Source: Limanda limanda (lineage: Eukaryota > Chordata > Actinopteri > Pleuronectiformes > Pleuronectidae). Taken from it: a stretch of DNA of 64,000 nt. The first letter of the stretch is position 1, and every line of letters begins with the position of its first letter. The translations under genes and the position numbers were made by a program. Location of the stretch: the NCBI RefSeq assembly GCF_963576545.1, contig NW_026870488.1:295470-359469 (forward strand), in the 5' to 3' direction. The notes below the pieces were generated by a model. It was not told where the DNA came from, searched no databases, and saw nothing but the letters and a program-made list of their open reading frames with translations. Below, piece by piece: positions 38,101 to 51,200 of the stretch.

Positions 38101-41100
38101 ACCCTAACCCTTCCGAAAGTCGGAGAAGCTCAAGGATGGTACCGATCGATGCGCGCAACCCCATTTAGTGGGGGTAGAGCCTACTTGCAAGTCTCTCCGA
38201 CCTTCACAAAAAAAGTAATTCAAGAATATCTCCTCAGATTTGGGGGAATTTCGTCGGTCGACCTCTTCCGAAGGTCGTACAAGCTCGGGGATGGTACCAA
38301 TCGATCCGCAGGACCCAAATTAGTCCAGATGCAACCACTTTCCAAGTCTCTCCGACCTTCACAAAAAAAGTTATTCAAGAATATCTCTTTCTACTATGTG
38401 CTTTCATCCCTAATCCTAACCCTTCCGAAAGTCGGAGAAGCTCAAGGATGGTACCGATCGATGCGCGCTACCCCATTTAGTGGGGGTAGAGCCTACTTGC
38501 AAGTCTCTCCGACCTTCACAAAAAAAGTTATTCAAGAATATCTCTTTCTCCTATGTGCTTTCATCCCTAACCCTAACCCTAACCCTTCCGAAAGTCGGAG
38601 AAGCTCAAGGATGGTACCGATCGATGCGCGCTACCCCATTTAGTGGGGGTAGAGCCTACTTGCAAGTCTCTCCGACCTTCACAAAAAAAGTTATTCAAGA
38701 ATATCTCCTCAGATTTGGGGGAATTTCGTCGGTCGACCTCTTCCGAAGGTCGTACAAGCTTGGGGATGGTACCAATCGATCCGCAGGACCCAAATTAGTC
38801 CAGATGCAACCACTTTCCAAGTCTCTCCGACCTTCACAAAAAAAGTTATTCAAGAATATCTATCTCCTATGTGCTTTCATCCCTAACCCTAACCCTAACC
38901 CTTCCGAAAGTCGGAGAAGCTCAAGGATGGTACCGATCGATGCGCGCTACCCCATTTAGTGGGGGTAGAGCCTACTTGCAAGTCTCTCCGACCTTCACAA
39001 AAAAAGTTATTCAAGAATATCTCTTTCTCCTATGTGCTTTCATCCCTAACCCTAACCCTAACCCTTCCGAAAGTCGGAGAAGCTCAAGGATGGTACCGAT
39101 CGATGCGCGCTACCCCATTTAGTGGGGGTAGAGCCTACTTGCAAGTCTCTCCGACCTTCACAAAAAAAGTTATTCAAGAATATCTCTTTCTCCTATGTGC
39201 TTTCATCCCTAACCCTAACCCTAACCCTTCCGAAAGTCGGAGAAGCTCAAGGATGGTACCGATCGATGCGCGCTACCCCATTTAGTGGGGGTAGAGCCTA
39301 CTTGCAAGTCTCTCCGACCTTCACAAAAAAAGTTATTCAAGAATATCTCTTTCTCCTATGTGCTTTCATCCCTAACCCTAACCCTAACCCTTCCGAAAGT
39401 CGGAGAAGCTCAAGGATGGTACAGATCGATGCGCGCTACCCCATTTAGTGGGGGTAGAGCCTACTTGCAAGTCTCTCCGACCTTCACAAAAAAAGTTATT
39501 CAAGAATATCTCTTTCTCCTATGTGCTTTCATCCCTAACCCTAACCCTAACCCTTCCGAAAGTCGGAGAAGCTCAAGGATGGTACCGATCGATGCGCGCT
39601 ACCCCATTTAGTGGGGGTAGAGCCTACTTGCAAGTCTCTCCGACCTTCACAAAAAAAGTTATTCAAGAATATCTCCTCAGATTTGGGGGAATTTCGTCGG
39701 TCGACCTCTTCCGAAGGTCGTACAAGCTTGGGGATGGTACCAATCGATCCGCAGGACCCAAATTAGTCCAGATGCAACCACTTTCCAAGTCTCTCCGACC
39801 TTCACAAAAAAAGTTATTCAAGAATATCTATCTCCTATGTGCTTTCATCCCTAACCCTAACCCTAACCCTTCCGAAAGTCGGAGAAGCTCAAGGATGGTA
39901 CCGATCGATGCGCGCTACCCCATTTAGTGGGGGTAGAGCCTACTTGCAAGTCTCTCCGACCTTCACAAAAAAAGTTATTCAAGAATATCTCTTTCTCCTA
40001 TGTGCTTTCATCCCTAACCCTAACCCTAACCCTTCCGAAAGTCGGAGAAGCTCAAGGATGGTACCGATCGATGCGCGCTACCCCATTTAGTGGGGGTAGA
40101 GCCTACTTGCAAGTCTCTCCGACCTTCACAAAAAAAGTTATTCAAGAATATCTCTTTCTCCTATGTGCTTTCATCCCTAACCCTAACCCTAACCCTTCCG
40201 AAAGTCGGAGAAGCTCAAGGATGGTACCGATCGATGCGCGCTACCCCATTTAGTGGGGGTAGAGCCTACTTGCAAGTCTCTCCGACCTTCACAAAAAAAG
40301 TTATTCAAGAATATCTCTTTCTCCTATGTGCTTTCATCCCTAACCCTAACCCTAACCCTTCCGAAAGTCGGAGAAGCTCAAGGATGGTACAGATCGATGC
40401 GCGCTACCCCATTTAGTGGGGGTAGAGCCTACTTGCAAGTCTCTCCGACCTTCACAAAAAAAGTTATTCAAGAATATCTCTTTCTCCTATGTGCTTTCAT
40501 CCCTAACCCTAACCCTTCCGAAAGTCGGAGAAGCTCAAGGATGGTACCGATCGATGCGCGCAACCCCATTTAGTGGGGGTAGAGCCTACTTGCAAGTCTC
40601 TCCGACCTTCACAAAAAAAGTAATTCAAGAATATCTCCTCAGATTTGGGGGAATTTCGTCGGTCGACCTCTTTCGAAGTTCGTACAAGCTCGGGGATGGT
40701 ACCAATCGATCCGCAGGACCCAAATTAGTCCAGATGCAACCACTTTCCAAGTCTCTCCGACCTTCACAAAAAAAGTTATTCAAGAATATCTCTTTCTCCT
40801 ATGTGCTTTCATCCCTAACCCTAACCCTAACCCTTCCGAAAGTCGGAGAAGCTCAAGGATGGTACCGATCGATGCGCGCAACCCCATTTAGTGGGGGTAG
40901 AGCCTACTTGCAAGTCTCTCCGACCTTCACAAAAAAAGTTATTCAAGAATATCTCCTCAGATTTGGGGGAATTTCGTCGGTCGACCTCTTCCGAAGGTCG
41001 TACAAGCTCGGGGATGGTACCAATCGATCCGCAGGACCCAAATTAGTCCAGATGCAACCACTTTCCAAGTCTCTCCGACCTTCACAAAAAAAGTTATTCA

Positions 41101-41229
41101 AGAATATCTCTTTCTCCTATGTGCTTTCATCCCTAACCCTAACCCTAACCCTTCCGAAAGTCGGAGAAGCTCAAGGATGGTACCGATCGATGCGCGCTAC
41201 CCCATTTAGTGGGGGTAGAGCCTACTTGC
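35154..41229 (+). repeat. Tandem duplication of 2,554 bp, second unit enlarged to 3,522 bp
   Basis: Unit 1 is 35154-37707 and unit 2 is 37708-41229. Both start with an N carrying atatgcagg, then a T with caaagatgg, then T, a gtaattc N, a 157-bp T with tactat and taatcc, and the landmark dimer. Unit 2 is longer by exactly 968 bp because of an internal duplication. The T before the next 157-bp T reads gtacatatc in unit 1 but gtacagatc in unit 2. The N at 40594 has an extra gaagttcg change. Confidence 0.86.
38501..40436 (+). repeat. 968-bp tandem duplication
   Basis: Units 38501-39468 and 39469-40436 each consist of T, AAGCTT N, 161-bp T and three T copies (163 + 155 + 161 + 3 x 163 = 968). The last T of each has gtacagatc, which removes GGTACC. 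The related segment 35947-36914 is single and has gtacatatc. The pair therefore formed after the 2,554-bp duplication and before the 19,854-bp one, which copied it to 58355-60290. Confidence 0.9.
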
Positions 41230-44200
41230 AAGTCTCTCCGACCTTCACAAAAAAAGTTATTCAAGAATATCTCCTCAGATTTGGGGGAATTTCGTCGGTC
41301 GACCTCTTCCGAAGGTCGTACAAGCTTGGGGATGGTACCAATCGATCCGCAGGACCCAAATTAGTCCAGATGCAACCACTTTCCAAGTCTCTCCGACCTT
41401 CACAAAAAAAGTTATTCAAGAATATCTATCTCCTATGTGCTTTCATCCCTAACCCTAACCCTAACCCTTCCGAAAGTCGGAGAAGCTCAAGGATGGTACC
41501 GATCGATGCGCGCTACCCCATTTAGTGGGGGTAGAGCCTACTTGCAAGTCTCTCCGACCTTCACAAAAAAAGTTATTCAAGAATATCTCTTTCTCCTATG
41601 TGCTTTCATCCCTAACCCTAACCCTAACCCTTCCGAAAGTCGGAGAAGCTCAAGGATGGTACCGATCGATGCGCGCTACCCCATTTAGTGGGGGTAGAGC
41701 CTACTTGCAAGTCTCTCCGACTTTCACAAAAAAAGTTATTCAAGAATATCTCTTTCTCCTATGTGCTTTCATCCCTAACCCTAACCCTAACCCTTCCAAA
41801 AGTCGGAGAAGCTCAAGGATGGTACCGATCGATGCGCGCTACCCCATTTAGTGGGGGTAGAGCCTACTTGCAAGTCTCTCCGACCTTCACAAAAAAAGTT
41901 ATTCAAGAATATCTCTTTCTCCTATGTGCTTTCATCCCTAACCCTAACCCTAACCCTTCCGAAAGTCGGAGAAGCTCAAGGATGGTACCGATCGATGCGC
42001 GCTACCCCATTTAGTGGGGGTAGAGCCTACTTGCAAGTCTCTCCGACCTTCACAAAAAAAGTTATTCAAGAATATCTCTTTCTCCTATGTGCTTTCATCC
42101 CTAACCCTAACCCTAACCCTTCCGAAAGTCGGAGAAGCTCAAGGATGGTACCGATCGATGCGCGCAACCCCATTTAGTGGGGGTAGAGCCTACTTGCAAG
42201 TCTCTCCGACCTTCACAAAAAAAGTAATTCAAGAATATCTCCTCAGATTTGGGGGAATTTCGTCGGTCGACCTCTTTCGAAGGTCGTACAAGCTCGGGGA
42301 TGGTACCAATCGATCCGCAGGACCCAAATTAGTCCAGATGCAACCACTTTCCAAGTCTCTCCGACCTTCACAAAAAAAGTTATTCAAGAATATCTCTTTC
42401 TCCTATGTGCTTTCATCCCTAACCCTAACCCTAACCCTTCCGAAAGTCGGAGAAGCTCAAGGATGGTACCGATCGATGCGCGCAACCCCATTTAGTGGGG
42501 GTAGAGCCTACTTGCAAGTCTCTCCGACCTTCACAAAAAAAGTTATTCAAGAATATCTCCTCAGATTTGGGGGAATTTCGTCGGTCGACCTCTTCCGAAG
42601 GTCGTACAAGCTCGGGGATGGTACCAATCGATCCGCAGGACCCAAATTAGTCCAGATGCAACCACTTTCCAAGTCTCTCCGACCTTCACAAAAAAAGTTA
42701 TTCAAGAATATCTCTTTCTCCTATGTGCTTTCATCCCTAACCCTAACCCTAACCCTTCCGAAAGTCGGAGAAGCTCAAGGATGGTACCGATCGATGCGCG
42801 CTACCCCATTTAGTGGGGGTAGAGCCTACTTGCAAGTCTCTCCGACCTTCACAAAAAAAGTTATTCAAGAATATCTCTTTCTCCTATGTGCTTTCATCCC
42901 TAACCCTAACCCTAACCCTTCCGAAAGTCGGAGAAGCTCAAGGATGGTACCGATCGATGCGCGCTACCCCATTTAGTGGGGGTAGAGCCTACTTGCAAGT
43001 CTCTCCGACCTTCACAAATAAAGTTATTCAAGAATATCTCCTCAGATTTGGGGGAATTTCGTCGGTCGACCTCTTCCAAAGGTCGTACAAGCTCGGGGAT
43101 GGTACCAATCGATCCGCAGGACCCAAATTAGTCCAGATGCAACCACTTTCCAAGTCTCTCCGACCTTCACAAAAAAAGTTATTCAAGAATATCTCTTTCT
43201 CCTATGTGCTTTCATCCCTAACCCTAACCCTAACCCTTCCGAAAGTCGGAGAAGCTCAAGGATGGTACCGATCGATGCGCGCTACCCCATTTAGTGGGGG
43301 TAGAGCCTACTTGCAAGTCTCTCCGACCTTCACAAAAAAAGTTATTCAAGAATATCTCTTTCTCCTATGTGCTTTCATCCCTAACCCTAACCCTAACCCT
43401 TCCGAAAGTCGGAGAAGCTCAAGGATGGTACCGATCGATGCGCGCAACCCCATTTAGTGGGGGTAGAGCCTACTTGCAAGTCTCTCCGACCTTCACAAAA
43501 AAAGTTATTCAAGAATATCTCCTCAGATTTGGGGGAATTTCGTCGGTCGACCTCTTCCGAAGGTCGTACAAGCTCGGGGATGGTACCAATCGATCCGCAG
43601 GACCCAAATTAGTCCAGATGCAACCACTTTCCAAGTCTCTCCGACCTTCACAAAAAAAGTTATTCAAGAATATCTCTTTCTCCTATGTGCTTTCATCCCT
43701 AACCCTAACCCTAACCCTTCCGAAAGTCGGAGAAGCTCAAGGATGGTACCGATCGATGCGCGCTACCCCATTTAGTGGGGGTAGAGCCTACTTGCAAGTC
43801 TCTCCGACCTTCACAAAAAAAGTTATTCAAGAATATCTCTTTCTCCTATGTGCTTTCATCCCTAACCCTAACCCTAACCCTTCCGAAAGTCGGAGAAGCT
43901 CAAGGATGGTACCGATCGATGCGCGCAACCCCATTTAGTGGGGGTAGAGCCTACTTGCAAGTCTCTCCGACCTTCACAAAAAAAGTTATTCAAGAATATC
44001 TCCTCAGATTTGGGGGAATTTCGTCGGTCGACCTCTTCCGAAGGTCGTACAAGCTCGGGGATGGTACCAATCGATCCGCAGGACCCAAATTAGTCCAGAT
44101 GCAACCACTTTCCAAGTCTCTCCGACCTTCACAAAAAAAGTTATTCAAGAATATCTCTTTCTCCTATGTGCTTTCATCCCTAACCCTAACCCTAACCCTT

Positions 44201-47200
44201 CCGAAAGTCGGAGAAGCTCAAGGATGGTACCGATCGATGCGCGCTACCCCATTTAGTGGGGGTAGAGCCTACTTGCAAGTCTCTCCGACCTTCACAAAAA
44301 AAGTTATTCAAGAATATCTCCTCAGATTTGGGGGAATTTCGTCGGTCGACCTCTTCCGAAGGTCGTACAAGCTTGGGGATGGTACCAATCGATCCGCAGG
44401 ACCCAAATTAGTCCAGATGCAACCACTTTCCAAGTCTCTCCGACCTTCACAAAAAAAGTTATTCAAGAATATCTATCTCCTATGTGCTTTCATCCCTAAC
44501 CCTAACCCTAACCCTTCCGAAAGTCGGAGAAGCTCAAGGATGGTACCGATCGATGCGCGCTACCCCATTTAGTGGGGGTAGAGCCTACTTGCAAGTCTCT
44601 CCGACCTTCACAAAAAAAGTTATTCAAGAATATCTCTTTCTCCTATGTGCTTTCATCCCTAACCCTAACCCTAACCCTTCCGAAAGTCGGAGAAGCTCAA
44701 GGATGGTACCGATCGATGTGCGCTACCCCATTTAGTGGGGGTAGAGCCTACTTGCAAGTCTCTCCGACTTTCACAAAAAAAGTTATTCAAGAATATCTCT
44801 TTCTCCTATGTGCTTTCATCCCTAACCCTAACCCTAACCCTTCCGAAAGTCGGAGAAGCTCAAGGATGGTACCGATCGATGCGCGCTACCCCATTTAGTG
44901 GGGGTAGAGCCTACTTGCAAGTCTCTCCGACCTTCACAAAAAAAGTTATTCAAGAATATCTCTTTCTCCTATGTGCTTTCATCCCTAACCCTAACCCTAA
45001 CCCTTCCGAAAGTCGGAGAAGCTCAAGGATGGTACCGATCGATGCGCGCTACCCCATTTAGTGGGGGTAGAGCCTACTTGCAAGTCTCTCCGACCTTCAC
45101 AAAAAAAGTTATTCAAGAATATCTCTTTCTCCTATGTGCTTTCATCCCTAACCCTAACCCTAACCCTTCCGAAAGTCGGAGAAGCTCAAGGATGGTACCG
45201 ATCGATGCGCGCAACCCCATTTAGTGGGGGTAGAGCCTACTTGCAAGTCTCTCCGACCTTCACAAAAAAAGTAATTCAAGAATATCTCCTCAGATTTGGG
45301 GGAATTTCGTCGGTCGACCTCTTTCGAAGGTCGTACAAGCTCGGGGATGGTACCAATCGATCCGCAGGACCCAAATTAGTCCAGATGCAACCACTTTCCA
45401 AGTCTCTCCGACCTTCACAAAAAAAGTTATTCAAGAATATCTCTTTCTCCTATGTGCTTTCATCCCTAACCCTAACCCTAACCCTTCCGAAAGTCGGAGA
45501 AGCTCAAGGATGGTACCGATCGATGCGCGCAACCCCATTTAGTGGGGGTAGAGCCTACTTGCAAGTCTCTCCGACCTTCACAAAAAAAGTTATTCAAGAA
45601 TATCTCCTCAGATTTGGGGGAATTTCGTCGGTCGACCTCTTTCGAAGGTCGTACAAGCTCGGGGATGGTACCAATCGATCCGCAGGACCCAAATTAGTCC
45701 AGATGCAACCACTTTCCAAGTCTCTCCGACCTTCACAAAAAAAGTTATTCAAGAATATCTCTTTCTCCTATGTGCTTTCATCCCTAACCCTAACCCTAAC
45801 CCTTCCGAAAGTCGGAGAAGCTCAAGGATGGTACCGATCGATGCGCGCTACCCCATTTAGTGGGGGTAGAGCCTACTTGCAAGTCTCTCCGACCTTCACA
45901 AAAAAAGTTATTCAAGAATATCTCTTTCTCCTATGTGCTTTCATCCCTAACCCTAACCCTAACCCTTCCGAAAGTCGGAGAAGCTCAAGGATGGTACCGA
46001 TCGATGCGCGCTACCCCATTTAGTGGGGGTAGAGCCTACTTGCAAGTCTCTCCGACCTTCACAAATAAAGTTATTCAAGAATATCTCCTCAGATTTGGGG
46101 GAATTTCGTCGGTCGACCTCTTCCAAAGGTCGTACAAGCTCGGGGATGGTACCAATCGATCCGCAGGACCCAAATTAGTCCAGATGCAACCACTTTCCAA
46201 GTCTCTCCGACCTTCACAAAAAAAGTTATTCAAGAATATCTCTTTCTCCTATGTGCTTTCATCCCTAACCCTAACCCTAACCCTTCCGAAAGTCGGAGAA
46301 GCTCAAGGATGGTACCGATCGATGCGCGCTACCCCATTTAGTGGGGGTAGAGCCTACTTGCAAGTCTCTCCGACCTTCACAAAAAAAGTTATTCAAGAAT
46401 ATCTCTTTCTCCTATGTGCTTTCATCCCTAACCCTAACCCTAACCCTTCCGAAAGTCGGAGAAGCTCAAGGATGGTACCGATCGATGCGCGCAACCCCAT
46501 TTAGTGGGGGTAGAGCCTACTTGCAAGTCTCTCCGACCTTCACAAAAAAAGTTATTCAAGAATATCTCCTCAGATTTGGGGGAATTTCGTCGGTCGACCT
46601 CTTCCGAAGGTCGTACAAGCTCGGGGATGGTACCAATCGATCTGCAGGACCCAAATTAGTCCAGATGCAACCACTTTCCAAGTCTCTCCGACCTTCACAA
46701 AAAAAGTTATTCAAGAATATCTCTTTCTCCTATGTGCTTTCATCCCTAACCCTAACCCTAACCCTTCCGAAAGTCGGAGAAGCTCAAGGATGGTACCGAT
46801 CGATGCGCGCTACCCCATTTAGTGGGGGTAGAGCCTACTTGCAAGTCTCTCCGACCTTCACAAAAAAAGTTATTCAAGAATATCTCTTTCTCCTATGTGC
46901 TTTCATCCCTAACCCTAACCCTAACCCTTCCGAAAGTCGGAGAAGCTCAAGGATGGTACCGATCGATGCGCGCAACCCCATTTAGTGGGGGTAGAGCCTA
47001 CTTGCAAGTCTCTCCGACCTTCACAAAAAAAGTTATTCAAGAATATCTCCTCAGATTTGGGGGAATTTCGTCGGTCGACCTCTTCCGAAGGTCGTACAAG
47101 CTCGGGGATGGTACCAATCGATCCGCAGGACCCAAATTAGTCCAGATGCAACCACTTTCCAAGTCTCTCCGACCTTCACAAAAAAAGTTATTCAAGAATA

Positions 47201-47323
47201 TCTCTTTCTCCTATGTGCTTTCATCCCTAACCCTAACCCTAACCCTTCCGAAAGTCGGAGAAGCTCAAGGATGGTACCGATCGATGCGCGCTACCCCATT
47301 TAGTGGGGGTAGAGCCTACTTGT
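40749..47323 (+). repeat. 3,047-bp tandem duplication with a partial third unit
   Basis: Units are 40749-43795 and 43796-46842, with the first 481 bp of a third at 46843-47323. Shared marks are the landmark dimers at 41230 and 44277, gactttcac T copies at 41709 and 44756, gtaattc plus tttcgaagg N copies at 42198 and 45245, and aataaag N copies at 42997 and 46044. Differences include ccaaaag near 41797 only, gatgtgcgc near 44716 only, tctgcagg near 46641 only, and tttcgaagg in the N at 45563 where unit 1 has the normal base. Confidence 0.86.
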
Positions 47324-48277
47324 AAGTCTCTCCGACCTTCACAAAAAAAGTTATTCAAGAATATCTCTTTCTCCTATGTGCTTTCATCCCTAACCCTAAC
47401 CCTAACCCTTCCGAAAGTCGGAGAAGCTCAAGGATGGTACCGATCGATGCGCGCAACCCCATTTAGTGGGGGTAGAGCCTACTTGCAAGTCTCTCCGACC
47501 TTCACAAAAAAAGTAATTCAAGAATATCTCCTCAGATTTGGGGGAATTTCGTCGGTCGACCTCTTCCGAAGGTCGTACAAGCTCGGGGATGGTACCAATC
47601 GATCCGCAGGACCCAAATTAGTCCAGATGCAACCACTTTCCAAGTCTCTCCGACCTTCACAAAAAAAGTTATTCAAGAATATCTCTTTCTACTATGTGCT
47701 TTCATCCCTAACCCTAACCCTTCCGAAAGTCGGAGAAGCTCAAGGATGGTACCGATCGATGCGCGCTACCCCATTTAGTGGGGGTAGAGCCTACTTGCAA
47801 GTCTCTCCGACCTTCACAAAAAAAGTTATTCAAGAATATCTCTTTCTCCTATGTGCTTTCATCCCTAACCCTAACCCTAACCCTTCCGAAAGTCGGAGAA
47901 GCTCAAGGATGGTACCGATCGATGCGCGCTACCCCATTTAGTGGGGGTAGAGCCTACTTGCAAGTCTCTCCGACCTTCACAAAAAAAGTTATTCAAGAAT
48001 ATCTCCTCAGATTTGGGGGAATTTCGTCGGTCGACCTCTTCCGAAGGTCGTACAAGCTTGGGGATGGTACCAATCGATCCGCAGGACCCAAATTAGTCCA
48101 GATGCAACCACTTTCCAAGTCTCTCCGACCTTCACAAAAAAAGTTATTCAAGAATATCTATCTCCTATGTGCTTTCATCCCTAACCCTAACCCTAACCCT
48201 TCCGAAAGTCGGAGAAGCTCAAGGATGGTACCGATCGATGCGCGCTACCCCATTTAGTGGGGGTAGAGCCTACTTGC
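47324..48277 (+). repeat. 954-bp module ending at the 19,854-bp junction
   Basis: The order is T 47324, gtaattc N 47487, 157-bp tactat T 47642, T 47799, AAGCTT N 47962 and 161-bp T 48117. The same order is at 1166-2119, 11905-12858 and 20090-21043; versions at 35472 and 38026 have an added taatcc change. The version here lacks taatcc, so it is closer to the long super-repeat at the left of the window than to its nearer neighbours. The T just before it ends in cttgtaag (47323), a private change. Confidence 0.8.
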
Positions 48278-51200
48278 AAGTCTCTCCGACCTTCACAAAA
48301 AAAGTTATTCAAGAATATCTCTTTCTCCTATGTGCTTTCATCCCTAACCCTAACCCTAACCCTTCCGAAAGTCGGAGAAGCTCAAGGATGGTACCGATCG
48401 ATGCGCGCTACCCCATTTAGTGGGGGTAGAGCCTACTTGCAAGTCTCTCCGACCTTCACAAAAAAAGTTATTCAAGAATATCTCTTTCTCCTATGTGCTT
48501 TCATCCCTAACCCTAACCCTAACCCTTCCGAAAGTCGGAGAAGCTCAAGGATGGTACCGATCGATGCGCGCAACCCCATTTAGTGGGGGTAGAGCCTACT
48601 TGCAAGTCTCTCCGACCTTCACAAAAAAAGTTATTCAAGAATATCTCCTCAGATTTAGGGGAATTTCGTCGGTCGACCTCTTCCGAAGGTCGTACAAGCT
48701 CGGGGATGGTACCAATCGATCCGCAGGACCCAAATTAGTCCAGATGCAACCACTTTCCAAGTCTCTCCGACCTTCACAAAAAAAGTTATTCAATAATATC
48801 TCTTTCTCCTATGTGCTTTCATCCCTAACCCTAACCCTAACCCTTCCGAAAGTCGGAGAAGCTCAAGGATGGTACCGATCGATGCGCGCTACCCCATTTA
48901 GTGGGGGTAGAGCCTACTTGCAAGTCTCTCCGACCTTCACAAAAAAAGTTATTCAAGAATATCTCTTTCTCCTATGTGCTTTCATCCCTAACCCTAACCC
49001 TTCCGAAAGTCGGAGAAGCTCAAGGATGGTACCGATCGATGCGCGCAACCCCATTTAGTGGGGGTAGAGCCTACTTGCAAGTCTCTCCGACCTTCACAAA
49101 AAAAGTTATTCAAGAATATCTCCTCAGATTTGGGGGAATTTCGTCGGTCGACCTCTTCCGAAGGTCGTACAAGCTCGGGGATGGTACCAATCGATCCGCA
49201 GGACCCAAATTAGTCCAGATGCAACCACTTTCCAAGTCTCTCCGACCTTCACAAAAAAAGTTATTCAAGAATATCTCTTTCTCCTATGTGCTTTCATCCC
49301 TAACCCTAACCCTAACCCTTCCGAAAGTCGGAAAAGCTCAAGGATGGTACCGATCGATGCGCGCTACCCCATTTAGTGGGGGTAGAGCCTACTTGCAAGT
49401 CTCTCCGACCTTCACAAAAAAAGTTATTCAAGAATATCTCTTTCTCCTATGTGCTTTCATCCCTAACCCTAACCTTAACCCTTCCGAAAGTCGGAGAAGC
49501 TCAAGGATGGTACCGATCGATGCGCGCAACCCCATTTAGTGGGGGTAGAGCCTACTTGCAAGTCTCTCCGACCTTCACAAAAAAAGTTATTCAAGAATAT
49601 CTCCTCAGATTTGGGGGAATTTCGTCGGTCGACCTCTTCCGAAGGTCGTACAAGCTCGGGGATGGTACCAATCGATCCGCAGAACCCAAATTAGTCCAGA
49701 TGCAACCACTTTCCAAGTCTCTCCGACCTTCACAAAAAAAGTTATTCAAGAATATCTCTTTCTCCTATGTGCTTTCATCCCTAACCCTAACCCTAACCCT
49801 TCCGAAAGTCGGAGAAGCTCAAGGATGGTACCGATCGATGCGCGTTACCCCATTTAGTGGGGGTAGAGCCTACTTGCAAGTCTCTCCGACCTTCACAAAA
49901 AAAGTTATTCAAGAATATCTCTTTCTCCTATGTGCTTTCATCCCTATCCCTAACCCTAACCCTTCCGAAAGTCGGAGAAGCTCAAGGATGGTACCGATCG
50001 ATGCGCACAACCCCATTTAGTGGGGGTAGAGCCTACTTGCAAGTCTCTCTGACCTTCACAAAAAAAGTTATTCAAGAATATCTCCTCAGATTTGGGGGAA
50101 TTTCGTCGGTCGACCTCTTCCGAAGGTCGTACAAGCTCGGGGATGGTACCAATCGATCCGCAGGACCCAAATTAGTCCAGATGCAACCACTTTCCAAGTC
50201 TCTCCGACCTTCACAAAAAAAGTTATTCAAGAATATCTCTTTCTCCTATGTGCTTTCATCCCTAACCCTAACCCTAACCCTTCCGAAAGTCGGAGAAGCT
50301 CAAGGATGGTACCGATCGATGCGCGCTACCCCATTTAGTGGGGGTAGAGCCTACTTGCAAGTCTCTCCGACCTTCACAAAAAAAGTTATTCAAGAATATC
50401 TCTTTCTCCTATGTGCTTTCATCCCTAACCCTAACCCTAACCCTTCCGAAAGTCGGAGAAGCTCAAGGATGGTACCGATCGATGCGCGCAACCCCATTTA
50501 GTGGGGGTAGAGCCTACTTGCAAGTCTCTCCGACCTTCACAAAAAAAGTTATTCAAGAATATCTCCTCAGATTTGGGGGAATTTCGTCGGTCGACCTCTT
50601 CCGAAGGTCGTACAAGCTCGGGGATGGTACCAATCGATCCGCAGGACCCAAATTAGTCCAGATGCAACCACTTTCCAAGTCTCTCCGACCTTCACAAAAA
50701 AAGTTATTCAAGAATATCTCTTTCTCCTATGTGCTTTCATCCCTAACCCTAACCCTAACCCTTCCGAAAGTCGGAGAAGCTCAAGGATGGTACTGATCGA
50801 TGCGCGCTACCCCATTTAGTGGGGGTAGAGCCTACTTGCAAGTCTCTCCGACCTTCACAAAAAAAGTTATTCAAGAATATCTCCTCAGATTTGGGGGAAT
50901 TTCGTCGGTCGACCTCTTCCGAAGGTCGTACAAGCTCGGGGATGGTACCAATCGATCCGCAGGACCCAAATTAGTCCAGATGCAACCACTTTCCAAGTCT
51001 CTCCGACCTTCACAAAAAAAGTTATTCAAGAATATCTCTTTCTCCTATGTGCTTTCATCCCTAACCCTAACCCTAACCCTTCCGAAAGTCGGAGAAGCTC
51101 AAGGATGGTACCGATCGATGCGCGCTACCCCATTTAGTGGGGGCAGAGCCTACTTGCAAGTCTCTCCGACCTTCACAAAAAAAGTTATTCAAGAATATCT

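Larger units (their letters stand above)
28424..48277 (+). repeat. 19,854-bp super-unit, first copy
   Basis: Everything from 28424 recurs from 48278 at an offset of exactly 19,854 bp. The left junction coincides with the first base of a T core: before 28424 lies an N with cacttttc, before 48278 a 161-bp T. Private marks match at every site I compared, including acatatcg near 36866 and 56720, cttacgaaag near 35075 and 54929, atatgcagg near 35270 and 55124, gaagttcg near 40675 and 60529, and gactttcac near 41718 and 61572. I found no difference across the comparable 15.7 kb. Confidence 0.9.

Noticed and set aside
36894..38168. Open frame of 424 codons, and some 200 shorter ones of the same sequence family
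   Set aside because: They are satellite translated in whichever frame lacks stops. T + N = 318 bp is divisible by three, so T-N stretches stay open, while T-T shifts frame. Starts are mostly GTG in the repeat, different frames of the same repeat are open, and point changes freely make stops (near 4714, 16351, 24856, 27415, 30939 and 47323).
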